Below, piece after piece: positions 16,107 through 24,923 of a stretch of DNA of 64,000 nt. Origin of the DNA: Variovorax paradoxus (lineage in GTDB: Bacteria > Pseudomonadota > Gammaproteobacteria > Burkholderiales > Burkholderiaceae_C). Below the pieces are notes generated by a model. The model saw only the letters and a program-made list of their open reading frames with translations. It had not been told where the DNA came from and ran no database searches. The first letter of the stretch is position 1; each line of letters begins with the position of its first letter. A program made the translations under genes and the position numbers. The stretch covers positions 4,653,001 through 4,717,000 of the forward strand of contig NZ_CP045644.1 of NCBI RefSeq assembly GCF_009498455.1. Direction: 5' to 3'.

Positions 16107-17240
16107 ATGAAACTGATTCGAACCGTCACGCTGCCCGCGCTTCTCGCCGCGTTATCGCTTCCCGCGCTCGCGGTGAAAGTAGGGGTTATCACTGCGGCAA
16201 CGGGGCCAGGCGCATCCCTGGGCATTCCCTACAAGAACACCTTCGCGGCATTGCCGGCGACGCTGGGTGGCGAACCCGTGAGCTACATCATCCTCGACGA
16301 TGCGACCGATCCCGCGAACGCCGCCCGACTCGCGCGAAAACTCGTCTCCGAGGAGCAGGTGGACCTGATCATCGGCTCAGGCAATGTCCCCACGGCTTCG
16401 GCAATCAGCTTCGTGGCATCGGAGACAAAGACGCCGCAGATCGCACTTTCGCCATTGACCGGCGAGCCGGCGAAGAACCCGTGGGTGTACTCGGTTTCCC
16501 TCCCGACCACGCTGCAGGTGGGGGCCCTGGCAGAGCACTTTGCTGCCGCCGGTGGCAAGCAGATGGGCTACATCGGATTCAGTGACGGCTGGGGCGACCA
16601 GGCCTACGGCGCATTGATGGAGCATGCCGCTAAACGCGGGTTCCAGGTCACCACCAACGAGCGCTTCGCGCGCCTGGACACCAGCGTCAACAGCCAGGTG
16701 CTTAAGGTCATCGGAAGCAAGCCCGAGGCCGTCATGTTGGGCGTATCCGGCACGCCCGGCGCGCTTCCGCATACCGCCCTCGTTGAGCGCGGATTCAAAG
16801 GGAAGATCTATCACACGGCGGCAATCGTGAACCCGGACTTTCTGCGCATCGGGGGCAAGGCAGTTGAAGGCGCCTTGGTTGCCGCAGGTCCGGTGATCGT
16901 GGCTGAGCAGCTGCCCGAAAGCAACCCGGTCAAGAAGCAGGGCCTCGAGTTCACGAAGGCCTACGAGGCCAAGTACGGCGCAGGCTCGCGCAACTCGTTC
17001 GCCGCCTACTCATGGGACGCGTACCTGATCGCAGACCGCGCGGTTGCTGCCGCACGTCGCAAGGCCAAGTCGGGCACGCCGGAGTTCCGTCAGGCGTTGC
17101 GTGACGCGCTGGAGCAGACCTCGGAACTGGCCGGGGCGCAGGGGGTGTACACGATGAGTCCGACGGATCACGCTGGGTCCGACAAGCGTTCGGTGGTGCT
17201 GCTTCGCATCACGAATGGGGCCTGGATGCTCAACAAGTGA
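16107..17240 (+). CDS. ABC transporter periplasmic substrate-binding protein (LivJ-type)
   Basis: A 377-residue protein with a cleavable signal 'MKLIRTVTLPALLAALSLPALA', then 'VKVGVITAATGPGASLGIPYKNTFAALPATLGG', a Leu/Ile/Val-binding (peripla_BP_6) fold. RBS AGGAGA precedes the ATG. It is the binding component of the LivHMGF-type system at 19006-22642. In aromatic clusters this family usually imports aromatic acids rather than amino acids. Confidence 0.88.
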   Translation: MKLIRTVTLPALLAALSLPALAVKVGVITAATGPGASLGIPYKNTFAALPATLGGEPVSYIILDDATDPANAARLARKLVSEEQVDLIIGSGNVPTASAISFVASETKTPQIALSPLTGEPAKNPWVYSVSLPTTLQVGALAEHFAAAGGKQMGYIGFSDGWGDQAYGALMEHAAKRGFQVTTNERFARLDTSVNSQVLKVIGSKPEAVMLGVSGTPGALPHTALVERGFKGKIYHTAAIVNPDFLRIGGKAVEGALVAAGPVIVAEQLPESNPVKKQGLEFTKAYEAKYGAGSRNSFAAYSWDAYLIADRAVAAARRKAKSGTPEFRQALRDALEQTSELAGAQGVYTMSPTDHAGSDKRSVVLLRITNGAWMLNK

Positions 17241-17314
17241 TCGACGCATATGGCGCGGTGCCTCGGAACCTTCGAGGCTCAACGCGACAAAGTAGCAATT
17301 TTCAGGAGACATCA

Positions 17315-18430
17315 ATGAGTGAGAAAACCATGCGTGCGGCACGGCTGCATACGATCGGCGGCCGCTTCCAGATTGACCAGGTGCCCATTCCCGAAGTCCG
17401 CGAGCTGGACGTGCTTGTCGAGGTGAAGGCCGCGGGTGTCGTGCCGAATCTGCGCAACGTCGTGACGCACTTTCCCACATGGTTCCCGTACCTGCCGCTC
17501 CCGAAGCTGCCTGCGATCTACGGCCTCGACTCTGCTGGCGTGGTCAAGGCCGTGGGAAGTCGGGTCCGAACCGGCGTGAAGCCCGGCGATCGTGTCTACG
17601 TCAACCCTGGCCTGTCCTGTGGGACCTGTCCGGCCTGCAGGAATGATGACCCAGTCAATTGCACGTCCTATACCTTCATGGGCTACTTCGGATTCGGACC
17701 GGGCTCACAGAAGATCTACGAGGACTACCCGTATGGTGGGTTCGGTGAGTACCTGACGGCACCCGCATCGAGCTTGGTGACGCTGCCGCAGAGCGTGAGC
17801 TTCGAAGAGGCAGCACGCTTCGGTTACATCGGCACGGGGTACTCGGGTCTTCGCAAGGCGCGCCTGCAAGCTGGCCAGACCGTGCTGGTCGATGGCGGCA
17901 CCGGCACGCTGGGCGTCGGCACGGTGATCTCGGCGCTGGCCATGGGTGCCTCGAAGGTGTTTGCGACCGGACGAAACAAGCTGCTGCTGGAGAAGCTGAA
18001 GGCGATTGATCCGAAGCGCATTCATACCATCGCACTCGGCGACGGACCGGCCTCGGCCGCCGTGATGAAGGCGACGGACGATCTGGGTGTCGACGTGGTG
18101 ATGCAGGCGCTCGGTCCTAGCGCGCCCGCAAGTGCGGTCGTTGACTCCATTCATGCGCTTAAGCGCGGCGGCGTAATGGTCAACATCGGCGGGGTTTCCG
18201 AAACCCTGCCGATCGATCCTATTCCGATGATGACTCAGCAGAAGAGTTTCGTTGGATCGTGTTGGTTCACGACGAAAGAGGGTCAGACCATGGCCGATCT
18301 TGCGGACGCGGGTTTGCTGAACCTGGGTGTCTTCGAGCACGAGCGCTTCGGTCTCGACTCCGTCAATGAAGCACTGGACGCGGTCGAGCAGCGAACGGGC
18401 GGCTTTTCCAACGTGGTTGTTGTCCGGTGA
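17315..18430 (+). CDS. MDR-family zinc-type alcohol dehydrogenase-like oxidoreductase
   Basis: A 371-residue medium-chain dehydrogenase/reductase. ATG 17315 with AGGAG at 17304-17308; the longer frame from 17237 lacks similarity. GroES-like N-terminal and Rossmann C-terminal halves are present ('GQTVLVDGGTGTLGVGTVISALAMGASKVFATGRN'). The structural-zinc lobe is intact: four Cys with spacing 3, 3 and 8 in 'CGTCPACRNDDPVNC'. The usual catalytic-zinc ligands (Cys of 'GxCGxD' and the His-Glu of 'GHE') are replaced ('GVVPNLRN', 'IYGLDSAG'). It therefore probably reduces or oxidises its substrate without a catalytic zinc. Position between the ABC binding protein and cupin gives no direct substrate hint. 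Confidence 0.8.
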   Translation: MSEKTMRAARLHTIGGRFQIDQVPIPEVRELDVLVEVKAAGVVPNLRNVVTHFPTWFPYLPLPKLPAIYGLDSAGVVKAVGSRVRTGVKPGDRVYVNPGLSCGTCPACRNDDPVNCTSYTFMGYFGFGPGSQKIYEDYPYGGFGEYLTAPASSLVTLPQSVSFEEAARFGYIGTGYSGLRKARLQAGQTVLVDGGTGTLGVGTVISALAMGASKVFATGRNKLLLEKLKAIDPKRIHTIALGDGPASAAVMKATDDLGVDVVMQALGPSAPASAVVDSIHALKRGGVMVNIGGVSETLPIDPIPMMTQQKSFVGSCWFTTKEGQTMADLADAGLLNLGVFEHERFGLDSVNEALDAVEQRTGGFSNVVVVR

Positions 18431-18450
18431 GGACGGCCGGGGAGAAGATC

Positions 18451-18990
18451 ATGAACATTCGCAGAGTCGTGACCGGCCACAGCGACGCCGGCAAGTCGGT
18501 CGTGGTGTCGGACGGTCCGCCCCCACGCTCGGTCGACTTCAAGCACGTGCCCGGCATGAGCGCTTCGCTGATGTGGGAGACGACAACTGGACAGCAGGTC
18601 GGCGCGAGCGCCGTCGACGGCACCCCTTCGAGCTCCTGGATGCCGGGCGTGGGTGGAACCAATCTGATGATGCTGGTGTTCCCGCCGGACTCCGTGATGG
18701 CAGACCCGAGCTTCGATGCATTTGCTGCAGGGATGGAGTACGTGCAGAACTTGCCCGGGTTGGCCGAAAAGTTCGAGCGGGATTCGCCGGGCATGCATAC
18801 GACAGACACCGTCGACTATGCCGTCGTGCTGGACGGCGAGATATGCCTCGAACTCGACGACGGGCAGGTCGTGAGTCTGAAGAAGCACGATGTCGTTGTG
18901 CAGAACGGAACCCGTCACGCCTGGCGCAACCGGTCCGACAGACCGGTGACGATGCTTTTCGTTCTGACCGGCGCGGTCCGGTCGCGATAG
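18451..18990 (+). CDS. Cupin-domain protein
   Basis: A 179-residue cupin. ATG 18451 follows a GGGAG-like RBS (an in-frame GTG exists at 18427, overlapping the MDR gene). The beta-barrel has the cupin motifs 'GMHTTDTVDYAVVLDGEICLELDDGQVVSLKKHDVVVQNGTRHAWRN'; the first His and the His in 'GTRHAW' are likely metal ligands. Small cupins of this shape occur in many aromatic clusters as uncharacterised isomerases or dioxygenase-like proteins. No ring-cleavage function can be assigned. Confidence 0.78.
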   Translation: MNIRRVVTGHSDAGKSVVVSDGPPPRSVDFKHVPGMSASLMWETTTGQQVGASAVDGTPSSSWMPGVGGTNLMMLVFPPDSVMADPSFDAFAAGMEYVQNLPGLAEKFERDSPGMHTTDTVDYAVVLDGEICLELDDGQVVSLKKHDVVVQNGTRHAWRNRSDRPVTMLFVLTGAVRSR

Positions 18991-19005
18991 CGGGAGCAGC
19001 CTGTC

Positions 19006-20043
19006 ATGGATATGTCCGTCTTCTCCCTGCTGGCCATCGATGGCATGACCAACGGCGCGGTGTATGCGCTGCTGGCAATGACAATCGTGCTGGTCTTTGC
19101 GGTGACCCGGGTTCTCTTCATCGCCCAGGGCGAGTTCGTGGTGTTTGGCGCACTGACGCTCGCGGAACTGTCCAGTGGAAAGCTGCCGTCGGCAGTCAGC
19201 CTGTTGTCCGTTCTCCTGGCCGCAGCCGTGATGCAGGAAGTGGTGGGCGCCGCGCGCCACAGGACTTCACTGGCGGCCACCTTGAAGTCCCTATCGAGGC
19301 TCGCCATGCCGCCTCTGGCTGCGATCTTCCTCACCTGGGCGGCAATGAAGGCGCAGCCGCCGTTGTGGGCGAACGCCATCCTGACACTCGTGCTCGTCAC
19401 GCCGATGGGGCCCTTGCTTTACCGCGTGGTGTACCGCTCGCTGGCATCGTCGAGTGTCCTGACGTTACTCATCGTCTCCGTCGGGGTGCATTTTTCCTTG
19501 GTCGGACTGGGTCTTGTCTTCTATGGGCCTGAAGGCTATCGCACGCCAGCGTTTGCCGACGGGACGCTGGAGATCTTCGGCGTTCCTGTGTCGATGCAAG
19601 CGGCCCTGGTGGTAGCGATTGCAGTCTTGCTGATATCTGTGCTCTCCTGGCTGTTTGCATTCACCTTCCGAGGCATGGCGCTTCGGGCCACGGCAGTCAA
19701 TTCGCTCGGAGCCAGGATTGTCGGCCTCTCGACAGAGCGCGCGGGGGAGACCAGTTTCGCCTTGGCAGCGGCCATTGGTGCGCTGTCAGGGCTGCTGATG
19801 GGTTCCACCACAACGCTGTACTACGACACCGGCTTTCTGATCGGCCTCAAAGGCTTCATTGCGGCGGTGTTTGCCGGGCTGGCCAGCTTTCCAGGTGCGA
19901 TGGCAGGCGCGATGGCCGTCGGGCTGATCGAGTCCTTCGGTTCGTTCTGGTCCAGCGCTTTCAAGGAGTCGATCGTCTTCGGCGCCGTCATTCCCATTCT
20001 GCTTTGGCGTTCGGTCCTCCATGGCACATCAGAAGAACACTGA
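19006..20043 (+). CDS. Branched-chain amino-acid-type ABC transporter permease (LivH-like)
   Basis: A 345-residue polytopic permease with many hydrophobic spans. The opening '[48 protein letters not shown]' and '[22 protein letters not shown]' are standard LivH signatures. Middle section 190-250 has an extra hydrophilic stretch. Gene spacing to the cupin is 15 bases, and it abuts the LivM-LivG fusion. One of two membrane subunits of the uptake system. Confidence 0.88.
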   Translation: MDMSVFSLLAIDGMTNGAVYALLAMTIVLVFAVTRVLFIAQGEFVVFGALTLAELSSGKLPSAVSLLSVLLAAAVMQEVVGAARHRTSLAATLKSLSRLAMPPLAAIFLTWAAMKAQPPLWANAILTLVLVTPMGPLLYRVVYRSLASSSVLTLLIVSVGVHFSLVGLGLVFYGPEGYRTPAFADGTLEIFGVPVSMQAALVVAIAVLLISVLSWLFAFTFRGMALRATAVNSLGARIVGLSTERAGETSFALAAAIGALSGLLMGSTTTLYYDTGFLIGLKGFIAAVFAGLASFPGAMAGAMAVGLIESFGSFWSSAFKESIVFGAVIPILLWRSVLHGTSEEH

Positions 20044-20044
20044 G

Positions 20045-21886
20045 ATGAATTTGCTCATTCGCGCCACGCCCTCGTCGGCCAAGAACGCCTCCGCGTCGCG
20101 CGGCATCCTTGGCAGCTACCGGTGGGGTGTGGTCATGGTGGTTGCATTGGTACTCGTGTTGCCACTGCTCCCGGTGCCCGAGTTCATCATCACGCAGATG
20201 AACTACATCGGCATCGACGCGCTGGTGGTTCTCGGTCTTGTTCTTCTGACCGGCGTGTGCGGGTTGACTTCCTTCGGGCAGGCAGCGTTTGTGGGCATCG
20301 GCGCCTACTGCACTGCCTACGCGACAACCGCGTTGGGATGGAACCCTTGGATGGGTCTGGCGCTCGGCCTGGTGGTCACGCTTTTTGCCGCTCTACTGCT
20401 GGGGGCTGTGACCCTGCGCATGTCGGGTCACAACCTGCCGCTGGCCACCATCGCATGGTGCATCGCGCTGTACTACGTGATCGGAAACCTGGGCCCGCTG
20501 GGGCGCTACGACGGACTCGTGAACGTGCCGGTGATCGATATCGCTGGCTGGAGCTTGCAGAGTGGCCGGCGGTACTACTACTTGGTCTGGCTGATCGCGG
20601 GCGCCGGCGCCTTTGCGTTGTTTCGGCTGCTGGATTCGCGCACGGGCCGCGTCCTGCGCGCCATGAACCCCGACCATGGCGGTGGAGCGACGATGCCGGA
20701 AGCCATGGGTGCATCCGTCTTCCGGCACAAGCTTCTGGCTTTCGTGATCGGGGCCGTCTACGCAGCGGTAGCAGGGTGGCTGTTTGCGCACCTGCAGCGT
20801 GCCGTCAATCCCTCCCCGTTTGGAATTGGAAAGAGCCTTGACTACTTGTTCATGGCCGTGCTCGGGGGTGTCGGCCACATCTGGGGTGCCTTCGCTGGAG
20901 CGGCGTTCACCACGGTGCTCCGCGACGTGCTCCAGGACTGGCTGCCAAGACTCGTGGGACGCAGCGGAAACTATGAAACCATCGTGTTCGGTGTGCTGCT
21001 GATCGTCATCCTGAAAGTGTCCTCCGGAGGGCTGTGGTCGTTGGTCGATCGATGGATGAAAAAGTCGCAGCGGCCGAAGGCCATTGCAGCATCCGGCAGG
21101 TTGCCCGCACGAGGCAAACCTGCCAAGGGAAATCCACTGCTTGAAGTGCGATCCATCTCCAAGCGCTTCGGAGGCCTTGCTGCCGTGCGCGACATCAGCT
21201 TCTGCCTGCGCGCCGGCGAGATCGTCGGCCTGATCGGTCCGAACGGGGCCGGTAAGTCGACGACTTTCAACCTCCTTTCCGGCGTGCTGCCGTTGTCGGA
21301 GGGGGAGGTGCATTTCGCTGGTCAGCGCATTGACGGCCGGTCCTCGCGCGAGATCGCCCAGCTCGGCATGAGCCGGACATTCCAGCACGTCAAGCTGGTC
21401 CCAGAGATGACGGTGCTTGAGAACGTCGCCATTGGCTGCTTCATCCGCACCGACGCCGGTCCTCTCTCGGCCGTGATGGGATTGGATGCGCGGCAGGAGG
21501 CCATCGCCTTCGCAGAGGCAGAGCGGCAATTGATCCGAGTGGGTTTACGCGACGTGGTCCACGAATACGCGGGCAACCTCTCGCTGGGGCAGCAGCGTCT
21601 GGTCGAGGTCGCGCGTGCCCTGGCCAGCGATCCGGCGTTGCTGCTCCTGGACGAGCCGGCTGCAGGCTTGCGTCACGCCGAGAAATTGGCGCTTGCCCGC
21701 GTGCTGACTCAATTGAAAGACGAGGGTTTCAGCCTGCTGCTGGTCGAGCACGACATGGGCTTCGTGATGAGCCTCGTGGATCGAATCGTCGTGATGGAGT
21801 TCGGTCAACGGCTGATGGAGGGGACACCTGACGAAGTTCGCGGGAGCCCCGAAGTCCGCGCGGCCTACCTGGGCGTGGAGGGCTGA
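20045..21886 (+). CDS. LivM-LivG fusion: ABC transporter permease and ATP-binding subunit in one chain
   Basis: About 613 residues. The first ~340 form a LivM permease ('TGVCGLTSFGQAAFVGIGAYCTAYATTALG', 'FLFMAVLGGVGHIWGAFAGA'-like region). From about 360 there is a LivG ATPase with Walker A 'GPNGAGKST' near residue 398, signature 'LSLGQQRLVEVA' near 512 and Walker B 'LLLLDEPAAGL' near 532. A 20-residue basic linker joins them. The start could be the ATG at 20021 (overlapping LivH) or 20045. Permease-ATPase fusion of this order is uncommon but recurrent in aromatic transport systems. Confidence 0.88.
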   Translation: MNLLIRATPSSAKNASASRGILGSYRWGVVMVVALVLVLPLLPVPEFIITQMNYIGIDALVVLGLVLLTGVCGLTSFGQAAFVGIGAYCTAYATTALGWNPWMGLALGLVVTLFAALLLGAVTLRMSGHNLPLATIAWCIALYYVIGNLGPLGRYDGLVNVPVIDIAGWSLQSGRRYYYLVWLIAGAGAFALFRLLDSRTGRVLRAMNPDHGGGATMPEAMGASVFRHKLLAFVIGAVYAAVAGWLFAHLQRAVNPSPFGIGKSLDYLFMAVLGGVGHIWGAFAGAAFTTVLRDVLQDWLPRLVGRSGNYETIVFGVLLIVILKVSSGGLWSLVDRWMKKSQRPKAIAASGRLPARGKPAKGNPLLEVRSISKRFGGLAAVRDISFCLRAGEIVGLIGPNGAGKSTTFNLLSGVLPLSEGEVHFAGQRIDGRSSREIAQLGMSRTFQHVKLVPEMTVLENVAIGCFIRTDAGPLSAVMGLDARQEAIAFAEAERQLIRVGLRDVVHEYAGNLSLGQQRLVEVARALASDPALLLLDEPAAGLRHAEKLALARVLTQLKDEGFSLLLVEHDMGFVMSLVDRIVVMEFGQRLMEGTPDEVRGSPEVRAAYLGVEG

Positions 21887-21889
21887 ACC

Positions 21890-22642
21890 ATGTCAAAGAT
21901 CTTGCAGGTTCGGGGACTTTCCGCTGGTTACGGCAAGGCGCTTGTTCTCGAGAACCTTTCCCTCGAGGCTCATGTCGGCACGATCGTGTCAGTGCTCGGT
22001 CCCAACGGCGCCGGAAAGAGCACTCTGCTGAATTCGCTGGGAGGCGTACTGCGCTCCAAGGGCATCGTCTTGTTCGAAGGAGAGGACGTGTCGGCGCTAC
22101 CGGTCGAGCAGCGCTTGATGCGCGGCATCGCCTTGGTGCCGGAACGTCGAGAACTCTTCGGGACCATGACCGTGGAGGAGAACCTCCTGCTCGGTGGCTA
22201 TCGCCCCCGGTCGATGGGCGATCTCACCTGGCGCAACGGCCTCGAGAACGTCTACGACCTGTTCCCGCGGCTGCTGGAGCGCCGCAAGCAAAGGGCAAAC
22301 ACCATGTCGGGCGGTGAGCGGCAGATGCTCGCCGTCGGCCGGGCCCTGATGAGCAAGCCGAAGTTGCTGCTGCTCGACGAGCCAAGCCTGGGCCTTGCTC
22401 CGCTGATCGTCGCGGACATCATGGCCGCGATCATGCGCCTGAGTCGAGACGGCCTGAGTGTCCTGCTCGTCGAGCAGAACGCCAGGGCGGCGCTGGCCAT
22501 CTCTCGGTATGGCTATGTGCTCGAAACGGGAAAGTTCGCCGTGGAAGGCGAGGCTGCGCAACTGATGCACGACGAGCGACTGATCTCGACGTACTTGGGT
22601 GCCGAGAGCCCGCAGACAGCGGGGGCGGTTTTCAGCGGCTAA
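21890..22642 (+). CDS. ABC transporter ATP-binding protein (LivF-like)
   Basis: A 250-residue ATPase with Walker A 'GPNGAGKST' near residue 37, signature 'MSGGERQMLAVGRALMSKP', Walker B 'LLLLDEPSLGLAP' and the LivF-type 'VLLVEQNARAALAIS'. Three bases after the LivMG stop. Completes the Liv-type importer (binding protein 16107-17240, permeases 19006-21886). Confidence 0.9.
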   Translation: MSKILQVRGLSAGYGKALVLENLSLEAHVGTIVSVLGPNGAGKSTLLNSLGGVLRSKGIVLFEGEDVSALPVEQRLMRGIALVPERRELFGTMTVEENLLLGGYRPRSMGDLTWRNGLENVYDLFPRLLERRKQRANTMSGGERQMLAVGRALMSKPKLLLLDEPSLGLAPLIVADIMAAIMRLSRDGLSVLLVEQNARAALAISRYGYVLETGKFAVEGEAAQLMHDERLISTYLGAESPQTAGAVFSG

Positions 22643-22700
22643 GAGGTCGTGAATTGCGGTGCGATTCCTACTACAGCATTCCTCAGGAGACAAAAAAGAA

Positions 22701-23033
22701 ATGAAAAGAGTTATCAAGCGTGTCGTGGTTGCCGCGTCCATCGCTGGCGTAGTTGGAGGAGGCGCAATTGCCTCGGCGCAAGACCAGTCGATACCGCGCG
22801 TTGGGTTCGTTGCCGGTGCGGGAGGCTATCCCAGGATGGCCGTCACCAACCAAGCCTTTTTTGATGAGTTGTCCAGTGCTGGATACCAGGACGGCTTAAC
22901 TATGAAAGTGGTTTTCCGGAGTGCGGAAGGCAACATGGGCCTCATGCCTCAGCTGGTCGGGCCGAAAGAGGCAACGATGAGAACAAGCGGTCGCGCAGTG
23001 AAAGCCTTCGAGCTCGAGGGAGCATCGAGGTAG
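22701..23033 (+). pseudogene. Truncated ABC-type substrate-binding protein (PF04392-like) remnant
   Basis: 110 residues: signal-like 'MKRVIKRVVVAASIAGVVGGGAIASAQ', then 'RVGFVAGAGGYPRMAVTNQAFFDELSSAGYQDGLTMKVVFRSAEGNMGLMPQLV'. This resembles the N-terminal lobe of the ABC_sub_bind family ('VG...AF...L...GY..G.....RSAEG....P.L'), which normally spans 300+ residues. After residue 85 the similarity stops and the frame ends. An AGGAG RBS at 22684 is present. Probably a decayed binding protein; the remaining 23034-23255 has no gene. Confidence 0.6.
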
Positions 23034-23255
23034 TCGAAGGAACAGCGCGGATTTGGATTCGCGTTCGAATTGATCGGGACGGAAACCCGAAAAGAAAGGC
23101 TAACGAACTCATGACGGAGAGGATCTGTCGTGGGCTGTGGCATCGATCGACTTGGGCGGCCAAGCGGTATTCCCGCTGCGTTGCCCAAGAAATGGGGCAT
23201 GCAGTGAACCCTATCGGCTCGCGCACGACGAGCTGAATATAAATGAGGAGACAAG

Positions 23256-24905
23256 ATGGAGTTCGGAACAAGACAAAACGCCGCGCAAAGGCTTCAGTCG
23301 CGCGCCTTGATGGGGTCGTGCATTCTCTTTGCGGCCTCTGCGATGCCGCTCGATGCCGCCGCCTCCCAGATTGAGACGGATGATCCTGATCTCAAGATGC
23401 GCTGGGACAACACGGTCAAGTACAGCAACGCATTTCGATTACGGGAACGATCTGAGCGGATCATGTCCGACGCACGCACGGACGATGGCGACCGCAACTT
23501 CGGCAAGGGCCTGATCTCCAACCGCGTCGACCTTTTTAGCGAGTTCGACCTCAGCTACCGCAACTTTGGGGGGCGCATCAGCGCGGCCGGATGGTACGAC
23601 TCCGTCTATCACGGCAGCAACGACAACAATTCCCCTTGGACGAGGAACACCAACGGTCTTCCTTCCAACGAGTTCTCTCGAGAGACGCGGCGGAGGATGG
23701 GTGGAAAGCTCGAGTTATTCGACGCGTTTGTCTTTGGCAAGGGAGAGATCGGCGGCTTGGCGGGCACGGTTCGCGCGGGCCGTCACAGCGTGATCTTCGG
23801 AGAGACGCTGTTCTTCGGAGCCAACGGCATCGCCAATGCGCAAGGTCCGATCGACCTGGTCAAGCTGCTCGCCGTTCCAGGCACCCAGTTCAAGGAGGTG
23901 CTGCGCCCGGTCCCACAGATTTCAGGGCAGCTGCAACTGGGTTCCGGGCTCTCCCTGAGTGCCTACTATCAATTTGGATGGGCAAAGACTATCTTGCCGC
24001 CTGCCGGCAGCTACCTGAGCACTTTGGACCTGGTGGGCGAAGGTGCGGAAAGTGCCTTGCCCGGAGGAATCTTTCCTCGGGGTCCTGACCTCAAGCCCAA
24101 GAATTCGGGTCAATGGGGTATGCAGCTGCGATACCGCATCGAAAGCCTGGATGCAGACCTCGGTCTGTATGCGGCCCGATACCACGACAAGACGCCGCAG
24201 TTGTATCTCACATTGGATCCAGCCTTCACTCCTTCCCATTTGGTACACGCGTATGCGCAGGGCATCAAGACTTACGGCGCGAGCTTGAGCAAGACCGTGG
24301 GCGAGGCGAACATCTCGGCTGAAGTCTCCGTTCGACGTGGCGCGCCGCTGGTCACCGATCCCCAGACCATCCTTCCGACCGCGCCGAAGGACAATGTCGC
24401 CCACCCTGCCTACGCAATCGGCAATACGCTTCATGCGAACTTGTCGATGGTCTACAACGTGCCGAAGAGCCCGCTGTGGGACAGTGGTTTCCTCCTGGGT
24501 GAACTCGCCTGGAACCGCACCCTGAGTGTGAGGGCGAATGCCGCGGCGCTGGATCCCAACACCACGCGCAGCGCGCTGGCCCTGCGGTTGCTCTTCCTGC
24601 CGACTTACTACCAGGTGTTGCCGGGTCTCGACCTGACGATTCCGATCGGATTGGGTTACGTCCCGAAGGGCAAGTCGTCCGCAGTGTTCGCGTTCAACGG
24701 TGGAGTACAGCGCGGTGGCGATGTGAGCATCGGTATTACTGGCAACTACCGGAACACCTGGGAGTTCGGCATCAATTACGTCCACTACCTGGGCAGGGCC
24801 GATTCGTTCCTGACCCCTCCCAATAGCCAGACTGCCGTCTTGTCGTATGGGCAAGCACTGAAAGATCGCAACTTCGTGTCCTTCAATGTGAAGCGCACGT
24901 TCTGA
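23256..24905 (+). CDS. DUF1302 family outer-membrane protein
   Basis: 549 residues with a signal region ('LMGSCILFAASAMPLDAAAS') followed by 'DPDLKMRWDNTVKYSNAFRLRERSE', 'SNRVDLFSEFDLSYRNFGGRISAAGWYDSVYH' and a C-terminal Phe ('NVKRTF'), the outer-membrane beta-barrel ending. DUF1302 proteins occur with DUF1329, YCF48-like and RND proteins in operons for steroids and other hydrophobic compounds. Its partners follow directly here. AGGAG lies 8 bases before the ATG. Likely an outer-membrane channel or assembly component. Confidence 0.88.
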   Translation: MEFGTRQNAAQRLQSRALMGSCILFAASAMPLDAAASQIETDDPDLKMRWDNTVKYSNAFRLRERSERIMSDARTDDGDRNFGKGLISNRVDLFSEFDLSYRNFGGRISAAGWYDSVYHGSNDNNSPWTRNTNGLPSNEFSRETRRRMGGKLELFDAFVFGKGEIGGLAGTVRAGRHSVIFGETLFFGANGIANAQGPIDLVKLLAVPGTQFKEVLRPVPQISGQLQLGSGLSLSAYYQFGWAKTILPPAGSYLSTLDLVGEGAESALPGGIFPRGPDLKPKNSGQWGMQLRYRIESLDADLGLYAARYHDKTPQLYLTLDPAFTPSHLVHAYAQGIKTYGASLSKTVGEANISAEVSVRRGAPLVTDPQTILPTAPKDNVAHPAYAIGNTLHANLSMVYNVPKSPLWDSGFLLGELAWNRTLSVRANAAALDPNTTRSALALRLLFLPTYYQVLPGLDLTIPIGLGYVPKGKSSAVFAFNGGVQRGGDVSIGITGNYRNTWEFGINYVHYLGRADSFLTPPNSQTAVLSYGQALKDRNFVSFNVKRTF

Positions 24906-24923
24906 AACTTTGAGGTACCCGAA

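Noticed and set aside
18327..19532. 401-residue plus-strand frame
   Set aside because: Overlaps the MDR, cupin and LivH genes in another frame; Arg/Gly-rich without similarity.
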